The notes under the pieces: model-generated | Seen by the model: only the letters and a program-made list of their open reading frames with translations | Told to the model about the DNA's origin: nothing | Database searches by the model: none | Shown here: in pieces, positions 41,806 through 50,589 of the stretch | How the letters are laid out: every line of letters begins with the position of its first letter | Position numbering within the stretch: the stretch's first letter is position 1 | Translations under genes and position numbers: made by a program | NCBI RefSeq assembly: GCF_027925525.1 | Contig: NZ_BSDJ01000008.1 | Span: 62,001-126,000 of the forward strand | Direction of reading: 5' to 3' | DNA: 64,000 bases | From: Paenibacillus tyrphae | Lineage (GTDB): Bacteria; Bacillota; Bacilli; Paenibacillales; NBRC-103111

Positions 41806-42143
41806 AGGTATCTTCAACCGCTGTTCATCTTCATCCGTATCCTTATTCCACCAAGAAGCTCTTCACCTAGGTCGTCCGGAGGCTTGCGACTTAACCGCAA
41901 GCTTCCATATGCGGCTTATCTCCCCGGTTGCCTGTTCAAAATAAAGCCTATGCGCCGTCTCCCTCCGAAAAAGTCCGCTATCCAAGCCTTGGCATTTACT
42001 TCCCGATTCGGCACGCTATATAATGAAATGGCCGCTTCTCCGCGCCTTTACCGGCCTTGAGATATCGTTTGGAAGCCGGCTTAGCTCTTACGCTCCGAAG
42101 CATCTGAATCCCGTTCGGATTGCCTTTGGGCCTATTTTTAAAC
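41806..42143. other. Intergenic stretch, no gene seen
   Basis: A TATATAAT at 42012-42019 has only a poor -35 and no RBS-led frame follows. No hairpin with U-tract was found after the small coiled-coil gene. I see no repeat or riboswitch signature. Confidence 0.5.
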
Positions 42144-42172
42144 TGTTACGATGGGGGCAAGCATGATATAAT
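42144..42172 (+). promoter_or_regulatory. Promoter of the LytTR-like/PAS kinase gene
   Basis: Extended -10 (TGATATAAT, 42164-42172) with a weak -35 TGTTAC 17 nt upstream, 33 nt before the start codon. Confidence 0.65.
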
Positions 42173-42205
42173 GAATCGAATGCGACAGGCAGGTGATATC
42201 AAAAT

Positions 42206-43750
42206 ATGCAAAAAATCCCAGTCATTCGTGATAAAAAAAGTTCTGACATCACCATCATCCCTTCTGATGAAGTCGTTAAAATCGAATGCGTACGGGATAA
42301 AGAATATATCATTCACACGGTTTCTGATAAATATTACTGGGCAGCGTCGCTGGAAGCTTTCGAAGAGTGGCTGTACGAGGAAGGCTTTCGCCTGATCGAT
42401 CAGATGAATGTGGTCAATATGAACCACGTAACGGAGTACGAGCCGCGCAAAGGAACCGTCACATTGCAGCACGGCCATACGACCCATTATAAAACCGCTT
42501 CCGCCGCCTGGATTCACGGCGAGCATATTACCAACGTCATGAATCTTCTAGGAAAGATGAAGGATCTCGACAAAGGCATCATCGACGACGAAGCCGATCG
42601 CATCTTCGAGAACATACTGGCCCAGGAAGAGGATCATCGGTTCGCCCGGTCCTACGCGATGATCAAGGCGCTCTACGATAAGAAAAAGACCGAACTGCTG
42701 CTTGAAGAAAGCGAACTGCGCTATAAATCGCTGTTCGAGCACAATCCCGATCCGATCTGCTCGCTGAACCTCGCGGGCCTCATTACGAGCGTCAATCCCG
42801 CCATGTTCGGCGTCACCGGCTACGCGGAAGAAGATTTGCTTCACCGCACGATCAATCCGCTGATTTCCCCGGAGGATTATACGCGGTGGCTCGATCATTT
42901 CGAGGAAACGCTCAACGGCATGACACCCCATTATGAAATTACGTTTGTGCGCAAGGACGGCAACCCGGTCGAGCTCAGCGTATTTAACTTTCCGATCTTC
43001 GTTAACAAACAGATTGCCGGCGTTTATATGATCGGCCAGGACATCAGCGAGCGTAAGCGGGCCGAGGAGATGATTCTCCGCTCCGAGAAGCTGTCGATCG
43101 TTGGGCAGCTGGCCGCCGGGGTCGCCCATGAAATCCGCAATCCGCTAACCTCGCTCAAAGGCTTCGTCCAACTGCTCCAAAGCAAGGTAAGCGGCTACGA
43201 CAATTACTTCGAAATCATGATCGACGAACTGGAGCGGATCAACTTTATCGTCAGCGAATTTCTGGTCATCGCGAAGCCGCAAGTCGTCAAATACCAGCCG
43301 AAGAACGCCTTCATCATTCTGGAAAATACGATTATGCTGCTCGGCTCTCAAGCGATGATTCATAATGTCGACATCGTCACGGAAGCGGACCCCGATCTTC
43401 CCGAAATCAACTGCGACGAAAATCAAATCAAGCAGGTATTTATCAACATTTTGAACAACTCCATCGATGCCATGCCGGAAGGCGGACAAATCCGCGCCGA
43501 ATTCCGTAAAATGGAGGGCGGAAAGCTGCTGATGCGATTTACCGATCAAGGCTGCGGCATTCCGGAAGACCGAATTCCCCGACTGGGGGAACCGTTCTAT
43601 ACGACGAAGGAGAAAGGCACCGGGCTCGGCCTCATGGTCACCTTTAAAATTATCGAAAATCACGGGGGCAGCATGAAGATAAGCAGCGAGCAGGGAAAAG
43701 GCACGACTGTAGACATATATATGCAGGGCGTCCGAAAAATCCGGTCTTAG
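42206..43750 (+). CDS. Sporulation-type sensor kinase with LytTR-like N-terminal domain, PAS, HisKA, ATPase
   Basis: A 514-residue cytoplasmic kinase without membrane helices. Residues 10-105 follow the LytTR pattern ([16 protein letters not shown]...[44 protein letters not shown]). A linker leads to a PAS domain (about 173-290: [32 protein letters not shown]...[17 protein letters not shown]), HisKA ([22 protein letters not shown]) and the ATPase ([42 protein letters not shown]). The kinase half resembles KinA/KinE phosphorelay kinases. The LytTR-like module in front of a kinase, rather than behind a receiver, is unusual. No partner regulator is adjacent. Confidence 0.92.
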   Translation: MQKIPVIRDKKSSDITIIPSDEVVKIECVRDKEYIIHTVSDKYYWAASLEAFEEWLYEEGFRLIDQMNVVNMNHVTEYEPRKGTVTLQHGHTTHYKTASAAWIHGEHITNVMNLLGKMKDLDKGIIDDEADRIFENILAQEEDHRFARSYAMIKALYDKKKTELLLEESELRYKSLFEHNPDPICSLNLAGLITSVNPAMFGVTGYAEEDLLHRTINPLISPEDYTRWLDHFEETLNGMTPHYEITFVRKDGNPVELSVFNFPIFVNKQIAGVYMIGQDISERKRAEEMILRSEKLSIVGQLAAGVAHEIRNPLTSLKGFVQLLQSKVSGYDNYFEIMIDELERINFIVSEFLVIAKPQVVKYQPKNAFIILENTIMLLGSQAMIHNVDIVTEADPDLPEINCDENQIKQVFINILNNSIDAMPEGGQIRAEFRKMEGGKLLMRFTDQGCGIPEDRIPRLGEPFYTTKEKGTGLGLMVTFKIIENHGGSMKISSEQGKGTTVDIYMQGVRKIRS

Positions 43751-43777
43751 CAAGCGATACGGAAGCACGATATAAAC

Positions 43778-43820
43778 AAACAGCCTTTCGAATCCGACAG
43801 AATTCGAAAGGCTGTTTTGC
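43778..43820. terminator. Bidirectional terminator between convergent genes
   Basis: AACAGCCTTTCGAAT pairs with ATTCGAAAGGCTGTT; TTTGC follows on the plus side, and TTGTTTATAT on the minus side. Confidence 0.85.
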
Positions 43821-43838
43821 GTTTTGCGGCAGCGCCGC

Positions 43839-45752
43839 TTATTGTTTGAGCGTGGTGATATATCTTTTGGCCAGCCCGCTTGGCGTATCGAACGCTTCGT
43901 AGACACGGATCGTAAACGGATTTTCGAGCTGCTCCGTTTTGGCGTTGAAGGTCAAAATCTGCTTGCCCGTTGCCAGTTTATTCGGGCCGGTAAACGAGCC
44001 TTCGGCGGTGCCTAGAACGCGTCCTTTCGTATCTACCAGCTCCATATAAAGCCTGGAGAAATTTTGATCGACTACGACGTTGTCGCTCTGCTTCACTTCC
44101 AACGTAAATGAGATTTTATAGCTGTAAATCAACCCACCCATGCTGCCAGGAGTTGTAGCGGACAATGTCCAATCGACGATTTTCAGATCAAACGGGTACA
44201 TCGCGAACGTATCCCCCGACGCCTCGCTGCTTGCAGCCGTCTGCAAGGAAGCAATCGTGCTTGTGTAAGGAGCTGCGGACTGCGTATCCAACAGCTTGAT
44301 CGTCAGCTGCTTGCCGTTCTCCGTCTTCGGCACGTTGAACGAATAATTCACGACATAACTCATGTTCGGGTTCAACGCAGTCGCGACCCCGGATTGCCGC
44401 GCTCCGGCATAAGCGGCTCCGTCTCCTCCGAGGATCTCGGTCTGGAAAGCGGGCACCGGCACCGGTTTATCGCTCTTGTTCGTGATCCGGAATTTGGCGA
44501 CTACCGAATGAAAGCCGTTGTCACTCTCATGAAGATGCATTTCCATCAGGGTTACTTCCGTATTGGCATCGATCATCTTATTCAACGGATCGAAGACGAT
44601 CGGGCTGCCGATCCGGTAAGAAATCGCAGGCGCCGTATCCGTCTTCGCGCCACTCGGAACTGCAATCTGCACGCGGCCGACGTCAAATCCCGTTGCCGTA
44701 GTGGGCGCACCCTGTCCTCCCCCCGAAACGAATGTTTCGGTCGTCGTAACGAATAAGGAGGTCAGCGTCACGTTGTGTTCGACAGGTATGGCATAATGAA
44801 TATATTTTTTCTCGCCGGCTTCGACCGTCACGGCGCCATGCTCCGTACGGCTTCCGCTATACGTCTTATTCTCCGATTGCCCGTCGATACGGAATTCGGG
44901 TATCGTTTCCCGCCCAACGCCAGGGTTTTCCACCAATAAGGTGACGAGCGCAACAGGCCCCGTTGCTTCTCCTGCAGCGTTCGGTGGGGCAGCCGGAGTC
45001 CCGTTGGGTGCGCCGGACTCACCGCCAGACGCAGCCGCTGCACCGTTCGGGGCAGCGGCTGTCCCTCCCGTTTCCGATACGGATGCGCCACCAGGGGTCC
45101 CGCCGGACGCGGCTCCCGCGGACGCTCCGACAGAAGCACCGCTTATCGGATACTGAACCTTGACTGCCGCAGGGGTATAGCGCAGGCTGGAATTTAAGCC
45201 CGGAATCGTAAACGCTTCTCCCCATCCTTTCGGCTCGGCGGCTTTGTCCGCTCCTGCCGCCGACGCGTACCACACTTGCCTCGCGCCTAGCGGAATCGTC
45301 AGCAGGTTCGTTTCCTTTTTCGGATAAACATACTCATCCACATTGACGAAGGACAGCTCCGACAGTTTAATTGCCGGCGTGCCCTCAATGACGGTCATAT
45401 ATACGAGTTCGCCGATTTCGCCCGACTCAAGCGCAGCCTTGTTCGCGGCGCTCGCCTTCAGCGTATACTGCACTCCGCCCGTCGTACGGACGTGCAGCTG
45501 ATGATCGGGAACCCGAGTTTTCTGCGTTCCCCCGTTATATAAGCGAACGGATGCGCCTATGCGTGTGCCGCCGGCGGTCGTTTCGATCGCCAGACTTTTC
45601 ACCGCGGCACGGATCGAATCCGTTAAGCCGAAGTTGCTCGGAGCGGCCACTGTCGTTTGGGTCGTATCGGCCGCCAGCGCCGGCAGATTTGCCGGAAGGA
45701 GTGTCGTTCCGATTATGACGAAGGTTAGCGCTGTTTTCCAAGGTTGTTTCAT
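43839..45752 (-). CDS. Exported protein of an RND efflux operon, function unknown
   Basis: A 637-residue protein with a clear signal peptide (MKQPWKTALTFVIIGTTLLPANLPALAA). Three or more beta-sandwich-like regions of about 120 residues follow (VRLYNGGTQKTRVPDHQLHVRTTGG..., VTLLVENPGVGRETIPEFRI..., VVAKFRITNKSDKPVPVPAFQTEI..., KISFTLEVKQSDNVVVDQNFSRLYMELVD...), resembling DUF4352/CARDB-type surface domains. A low-complexity Gly/Ala/Ser/Pro linker (about 205-265) splits the first two. It is the third gene after the RND pump and its adaptor (27-nt gap), so it may be an extracellular partner of the pump. I cannot name it. Confidence 0.75.
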   Translation of the reverse strand: MKQPWKTALTFVIIGTTLLPANLPALAADTTQTTVAAPSNFGLTDSIRAAVKSLAIETTAGGTRIGASVRLYNGGTQKTRVPDHQLHVRTTGGVQYTLKASAANKAALESGEIGELVYMTVIEGTPAIKLSELSFVNVDEYVYPKKETNLLTIPLGARQVWYASAAGADKAAEPKGWGEAFTIPGLNSSLRYTPAAVKVQYPISGASVGASAGAASGGTPGGASVSETGGTAAAPNGAAAASGGESGAPNGTPAAPPNAAGEATGPVALVTLLVENPGVGRETIPEFRIDGQSENKTYSGSRTEHGAVTVEAGEKKYIHYAIPVEHNVTLTSLFVTTTETFVSGGGQGAPTTATGFDVGRVQIAVPSGAKTDTAPAISYRIGSPIVFDPLNKMIDANTEVTLMEMHLHESDNGFHSVVAKFRITNKSDKPVPVPAFQTEILGGDGAAYAGARQSGVATALNPNMSYVVNYSFNVPKTENGKQLTIKLLDTQSAAPYTSTIASLQTAASSEASGDTFAMYPFDLKIVDWTLSATTPGSMGGLIYSYKISFTLEVKQSDNVVVDQNFSRLYMELVDTKGRVLGTAEGSFTGPNKLATGKQILTFNAKTEQLENPFTIRVYEAFDTPSGLAKRYITTLKQ

Positions 45753-45779
45753 CGATGATTCCTCCTTATGCCGTGGATC

Positions 45780-47096
45780 TTATTTTTTAGCCGGCTCTTG
45801 AGCCGCTGGAGAGGATTGGCCTTGAGGGGCCGGTTTGGCCACCTCCACCTTCTGGCCGTCCTTCAGCTGATGCTGCCCGCTCGTTACGATTTGCTCTCCT
45901 TCCTTGACGCCCTCCAGTACTTCCTGATAAGCGTCGCTGATGCGTCCCAGCTTGATTTTACGTTTCTGGACCGTATCCCCTTGAAGAACGAACACGAACG
46001 AATTCGATTCTTCGCGGACAATGCTGAGCGTCGGAACGGCTGCGACCTGCTCCTCCGCCTCGGTGGTGAGCTGAACTATCGCCCGGGTACCCGGTTTCAG
46101 CTTCTGATCCGGGTTCTGGACTTCCAGCTCCAGAGAATACGATTTGGTGGCTGCGCTCATGACGTTCGATAAAAACGTAATTTTGGCCATTCCTTTCTCG
46201 GCCGGATTATCCGGGCTGTAGTAGGCAAGCTCCTGCTTGTTTTTGACCAGCTCATACGACGGCTCCGACAGCTCGACCTTCAGCTTGATCGGATCGATCT
46301 GCTGGACTTGCCCTATCTTGCCGTTAGGCGAAACGGTTCCGCCAAGCTCTATCGTATAATCCGTCAGCACCCCGCTGACAGGCGCTTTGACGTCATAATT
46401 CTCAAGCGACCGCTGAGCCTCCTCCAAGCTGATCCGCGAGGACTCCACCTCCGACTGCTGGTCGGCCAGCGAATTCGTTTTGTCCAGGGCTGTCAGCTTG
46501 TTCCGCTGCGCCTGCACCTCCATGCGGGCATTCTTCAGCGCCTGCTCGGCCTGTTCCACCTGCCGCTGCGTTGCTGCGCCACCGTCAAAATCATTGCGCA
46601 ATTTGTTGTAGTCTTTCTCCGCGTCGCTCGCCTTCTGCTCCGCCTTCATAATCTCGTCCTGCAAATTGCGGCGGGAATTGGCGTTGTCCTCCACTGTTTT
46701 CGCAAGCGTCTGCTCCGAGCTCTTCACCTTGAGCTGGCTTTTTTTCAAGGACGTTTCGGCCTCGCGATTGTCGATTCGGAACAGCACCTCGCCCGCCTGC
46801 ACAACATCTCCGCGTTTCTTCAAGACTTGCGTAATCTGACCGCTCGCCTTCGGGATAATGTCCATGGCGGACATCCCCGCCACTTCCGCCACCTGCTCGC
46901 GCGGATCGCTTATTTTGCGCTTGGCGATCGCCTCCGTCTTCACCGGGCGGTTATCCAGCTTGAGGTCAACCGTGGATTCTCCCTTGGCGCCCGGGGCCGA
47001 GCAGCCTGCCGCAAGCAGGGCAGCCGCTGCCAATAAGGCGAAGACCCGAAGCGTGAGGGCTTTCTTCATCGCAACGTCTTTTCTAACCTTTCTCAT
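45780..47096 (-). CDS. RND/MFP efflux adaptor lipoprotein
   Basis: A 438-residue membrane-fusion protein. The ATG at 47096 has GGAGGAGG 9 nt upstream; the lipobox LAAGC follows at about residue 32. Features of the HlyD/AcrA family: lipoyl half-motif (IIPKASGQITQVLKKRGDVVQAGEVLFRID), a long coiled-coil hairpin (about 105-220) and the second lipoyl half (YDVKAPVSGVLTDYTIELGGTVSPNGKIGQVQ). It links the RND pump encoded 21 nt upstream to the outside. In a Gram-positive cell there is no outer-membrane channel, so it acts at the membrane surface. Confidence 0.92.
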   Translation of the reverse strand: MRKVRKDVAMKKALTLRVFALLAAAALLAAGCSAPGAKGESTVDLKLDNRPVKTEAIAKRKISDPREQVAEVAGMSAMDIIPKASGQITQVLKKRGDVVQAGEVLFRIDNREAETSLKKSQLKVKSSEQTLAKTVEDNANSRRNLQDEIMKAEQKASDAEKDYNKLRNDFDGGAATQRQVEQAEQALKNARMEVQAQRNKLTALDKTNSLADQQSEVESSRISLEEAQRSLENYDVKAPVSGVLTDYTIELGGTVSPNGKIGQVQQIDPIKLKVELSEPSYELVKNKQELAYYSPDNPAEKGMAKITFLSNVMSAATKSYSLELEVQNPDQKLKPGTRAIVQLTTEAEEQVAAVPTLSIVREESNSFVFVLQGDTVQKRKIKLGRISDAYQEVLEGVKEGEQIVTSGQHQLKDGQKVEVAKPAPQGQSSPAAQEPAKK

Positions 47097-47117
47097 CTTT
47101 CCGTGCCTCCTCCTTCG

Positions 47118-50100
47118 TTACATCTCTATTGTCGCCGGCTTCGAACCGTCGTCTGGTTTTTTTCGATTAAACCAACCGGAAATCCGGTTTTTCCAGTTCT
47201 CAATCATTTCATAGACAATCGGCACGACGACCAGCGTGAGAATGGTCGAAGTCGTCAAACCGCCGATAACGACAACCGCAAGCCCTTTGGAAATCAAGGT
47301 GCCATGCGCAAATCCGAGCGCAAGCGGCAGCAGAGCCACGATCGTAGCCGCGGCGGTCATAATAATCGGACGCAAGCGGACCTTGCCCGCTTCCATCAGC
47401 GCGTGGCGCACCGTGTACCCTTCTTCCCGGAGCTGCTGCACCCGTTCGAGCAATACGATGGCGTTCGTAACGACGATCCCGATCAGCATCAAAAAGCCAA
47501 TCATCGACGTGATATTGAGCGATTCCCTTGTTATGAGCAACGCCAGCAGACCGCCGATGGCCGCAAGCGGCAGCGAGAACAGAATGGCGAACGGCGCCGA
47601 GGCGTTGCCGAAGGCCAGCACCATGACCAGATACACGATAAATACCGCAACGCTCATCGCCATATACAGTTGGCCGAAGTTTTCGTCGGTGTCCTTGTTG
47701 ACTCCTCCAAGCTCGCGGGTTACCCCCTCCGGGAGCTCAAGGGTCTTCAGAGCCTCGTTCACCTGGAGACTGACGCCGTTTTTGTTCGCGCCATTAATTT
47801 TCGCCGTGATCGAGACCTCTTGCTTTTGGGTTTTCCGGGAAATGCTCGCCGGAGCCTCCACCTCGCGGATTTTGGCCACTTCGTTCAAATAGACGGTTCC
47901 CGTTTTCGTAGATATCGGAAGCCGGCCAAGCTTCTCAAGCGTATCTTTGTCCTTTTTGCTAAGAGAAACGGTCGTCTTGTACGTTACGTCGTCCAGCTTA
48001 ACATCGCCGAGCTGCTGCTTCTGAACCCAGCCCCGCGCCGTTTCGCGGATCGTGCTGACATCCAAGCCGTACGTTCGCGCCTTTTTCTGGTCCACGACGA
48101 TATCGACTACGGTTTTGGCGTCGCTTAACGCGTCCTTCACTTCGTAAAGCTCCGGGAACTCCGCCAGCTTCTTCTTGACGATCCCTGCCGCAGCAATCAA
48201 ATCCTTCTGATTGTTTCCGTACAAGGTGTACCCGAAGTCCGTCGTCGCCGGACCTCCTCCGCCGAGGGAAGAAGGGAGAACCTCGGAGCCCTTCGGCAGC
48301 TCGGCCAAAATCGCGTTCTTGAATTGATCCCTGACTTGATCGGGCTTCACGTTCTCGTTCATTTCCACAAAGAGCTGGAACGCATATGGCACCCGGTCGT
48401 TATTAACTCCTTCTCCGCCGTTATACCCGACGAGCGCCTCCACGTAACGGAATACGGGATCGCCGTTCGAATCCTTGCTCTCCATCAGCATCTTTTCCAA
48501 TTCCTTGGATTTGAGATCGGTCGCGGCATAGGAAGTCTCGTAGGGCAGCTTCACGGTATAATAAATATTGCGCGGTTGAGCACCGTCCGGAAAAAGCGCG
48601 ATAGCCAAATTAGGTACGACGATGACAATCGAAAGGATAAACAGGAGGCCCGATATGAGCAGCGACTTGATCCTATGCGTCAAAGACCACTCCAGAACCG
48701 ATTCGTACATCGAGGTAAACCGGCCGACTTTCGTTTCGTCGTGCGCTTTGAACTTACCTCGCAGCACCAGCAGCTTGGCAAGCATCGGAATGACGGTTAA
48801 CGCCACCAATAACGAAGCCATCAAGGCAACGGCTATCGTAATGGCGAACGGCCGGAAAAATTCACCTACCATCCCGCTGACCATCCCGATCGGAGCGAAT
48901 ACGGCTACGGTTGCAATCGTCGAGGACGTAATGGCCATGGCCACCTGCCTGGTCGCCATCAGGATGACCGATTCGTTTCGCTCCTGCGCTTTTTCCAGCG
49001 ACGTATAGATATTCTCGATAACGACGATCGAATCGTCTACGACCCGTCCGACAGCGATGAACATGCCGCCGAGCGTCATCATATTGAGCGTGATGTTTAA
49101 ATAATGCAGCAGCATCAGCGTGATCAGCATGGACAGCGGAATCGAGACGAGTACCACGAGCGTCATCCGGACGTTGCGCAGGAAGATGAGAATCATGAGC
49201 GAAGCAAGTATCGCCCCCATCACGCCTTCCCGCAGCATGCCGCTGATCGATTCCTTTACTTCGTCCGCCGTATTAAAGATCGAGCGGAAGGTGACGTTCG
49301 GCATCGTCGTCTTCCAATCGCTCATCAGCTTGTCGGCAGCATCCGAGAATTCCACAGCGTTCGCACCGCTTGTTTTAAACAAATGAATGCCAAGCGCTGC
49401 CTTGCCGTCGAGTCTGGCCATGAATTTGGATTCCGTCACAGCGGAAACTTTCGCCACCTGAGATAAGAGGACCGTTCCACCGGAGCTCACGGTCAACTCC
49501 AACTGTTCCAAAGCATACAAGCTTTCTAAATCGCCGGATATGCGGGCCATCTTATCGTTACCGCTCAGCTCGACGGAACCGATCGGGCCTTTGGACAGCG
49601 CGGATTCGATCGAAGTAGCCACCTGTGAGGGGGTCAAGCCAAAGGCGCTCAGCGCGTCGGCATTAAGTTGGATGTCCATCGTCGTTTCCCGGTTGCCAAT
49701 GGCCGTGATATGGTCGATGCCTTTAATGCCTTCGAACGCCGGCTTGATTTTGTCCTTATACAGCTTGTCGAGCTCGGTTTGACTTACTCCTTCGTTCGCC
49801 GACACGACCAGATAATAGGCCGGCATCGACGAAAACCCGAACGTCATAGCCTTCGGCCTTTGTGCCGTCGAAGGCAAGCTGACCTCCTGGATCAAGTTTT
49901 CGACTTCCCGCTTTTTCTTGTCCAGGTCTACTCCATGTTTGAACATCACCTGAACAAAAGAATTGTTGTCGTTAGAGGTCGAAGTCAGTTGGTCAAGATC
50001 CGGTATGTTCGCCAGCTTATCTTCGATCGGCTTCGTCACGTTGTCCATCACATCTTTGGGCGATCCCGGGTAGGTCGTGCTGATGAAAACCGCAGGGAAC

Positions 50101-50225
50101 GAGATGTTAGGGTAGTTCTCCTGCTTCAGCTTCGTAGCCGAATACATCCCGCCGCCAAACAGCATGGCGACGATGATGATCACTGCCGCGACGTTCTTCA
50201 TCGAAAATTTAATCAGTCCGTTCAT
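47118..50225 (-). CDS. RND-family efflux pump (AcrB/SwrC type)
   Basis: A 1035-residue inner-membrane transporter; ATG at 50225 with GAGGAG upstream (an in-frame start at 50255 lacks this). Twelve hydrophobic helices are split by two large extracytoplasmic loops. Motifs are SMKNVAAVIIIVAMLFGGG, SMLITLMLLHYLNITLNMMTLGGMFIAVGRVVDDSIVVIENIYTSLE with the proton-relay Asp pair, and LVMVLAFGNASAPFAILFSLPLAAIGGLLALLITRESLNITSMIGFLMLIGIVVTNAIVLLERV. Gram-positive relatives such as SwrC/YerP export surfactants and antimicrobials. Operon order is pump, adaptor, exported protein. Confidence 0.95.
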   Translation of the reverse strand: MNGLIKFSMKNVAAVIIIVAMLFGGGMYSATKLKQENYPNISFPAVFISTTYPGSPKDVMDNVTKPIEDKLANIPDLDQLTSTSNDNNSFVQVMFKHGVDLDKKKREVENLIQEVSLPSTAQRPKAMTFGFSSMPAYYLVVSANEGVSQTELDKLYKDKIKPAFEGIKGIDHITAIGNRETTMDIQLNADALSAFGLTPSQVATSIESALSKGPIGSVELSGNDKMARISGDLESLYALEQLELTVSSGGTVLLSQVAKVSAVTESKFMARLDGKAALGIHLFKTSGANAVEFSDAADKLMSDWKTTMPNVTFRSIFNTADEVKESISGMLREGVMGAILASLMILIFLRNVRMTLVVLVSIPLSMLITLMLLHYLNITLNMMTLGGMFIAVGRVVDDSIVVIENIYTSLEKAQERNESVILMATRQVAMAITSSTIATVAVFAPIGMVSGMVGEFFRPFAITIAVALMASLLVALTVIPMLAKLLVLRGKFKAHDETKVGRFTSMYESVLEWSLTHRIKSLLISGLLFILSIVIVVPNLAIALFPDGAQPRNIYYTVKLPYETSYAATDLKSKELEKMLMESKDSNGDPVFRYVEALVGYNGGEGVNNDRVPYAFQLFVEMNENVKPDQVRDQFKNAILAELPKGSEVLPSSLGGGGPATTDFGYTLYGNNQKDLIAAAGIVKKKLAEFPELYEVKDALSDAKTVVDIVVDQKKARTYGLDVSTIRETARGWVQKQQLGDVKLDDVTYKTTVSLSKKDKDTLEKLGRLPISTKTGTVYLNEVAKIREVEAPASISRKTQKQEVSITAKINGANKNGVSLQVNEALKTLELPEGVTRELGGVNKDTDENFGQLYMAMSVAVFIVYLVMVLAFGNASAPFAILFSLPLAAIGGLLALLITRESLNITSMIGFLMLIGIVVTNAIVLLERVQQLREEGYTVRHALMEAGKVRLRPIIMTAAATIVALLPLALGFAHGTLISKGLAVVVIGGLTTSTILTLVVVPIVYEMIENWKNRISGWFNRKKPDDGSKPATIEM

Positions 50226-50313
50226 TCCACTCCTCGCTCCTTTATAAATGTCCATCCGATTCTGGAAAATACTTTACCTTGCAATTATGAACGGAGCGTG
50301 AACCGGACAAAAA

Positions 50314-50340
50314 AAGATCAACCCGTTTTGGGTTGATCTT
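50314..50340. terminator. Outer hairpin, left flank of palindromic element 3
   Basis: AAGATCAACCC pairs with GGGTTGATCTT; on the minus strand a TTTTTTTGTCC tract follows. It matches 50555-50581 except for one loop base. Confidence 0.75.
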
Positions 50341-50346
50341 CAGAGT

Positions 50347-50548
50347 GTTGAGAAAGTGGTCAAACGGGATTATAGAGGTAACGAAGGGGTGGGGTATCCA
50401 CTTCCGACCACTCTTGTCTTCGGGAAATTTGATTGGAAGCCGCTTACTAGCGGACATTTCCCGAAGACAAAGGCGGCCGCTATCGCTTCTCCAGTAGATA
50501 CCCCACGTACGTATGTTTCTCTATTTTTGCTTAGACCACTTTCTCAAC
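50347..50548. repeat. Palindromic repeat element, copy 3 (202 bp)
   Basis: The reverse complement of copies 1 and 2 over the core, with perfect GTTGAGAAAGTGGTC ends. It lies between a histidine kinase gene end and the RND pump gene. The linkers are CAGAGT (left) and AAGCTC (right), the same as copy 1 although the core is inverted. Confidence 0.9.
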
Positions 50549-50554
50549 AAGCTC

Positions 50555-50581
50555 AAGATCAACCCGATTTGGGTTGATCTT
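50555..50581 (-). terminator. Terminator of the histidine kinase gene, right flank of palindromic element 3
   Basis: AAGATCAACCC/GGGTTGATCTT stem, 8 nt past the kinase stop (50590-50592). Confidence 0.75.
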
Positions 50582-50589
50582 TCACGCTG

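Noticed and set aside
42012-42170. A short open frame after TATATAAT upstream of the PAS kinase
   Set aside because: No RBS before its ATG and no coding-like composition.
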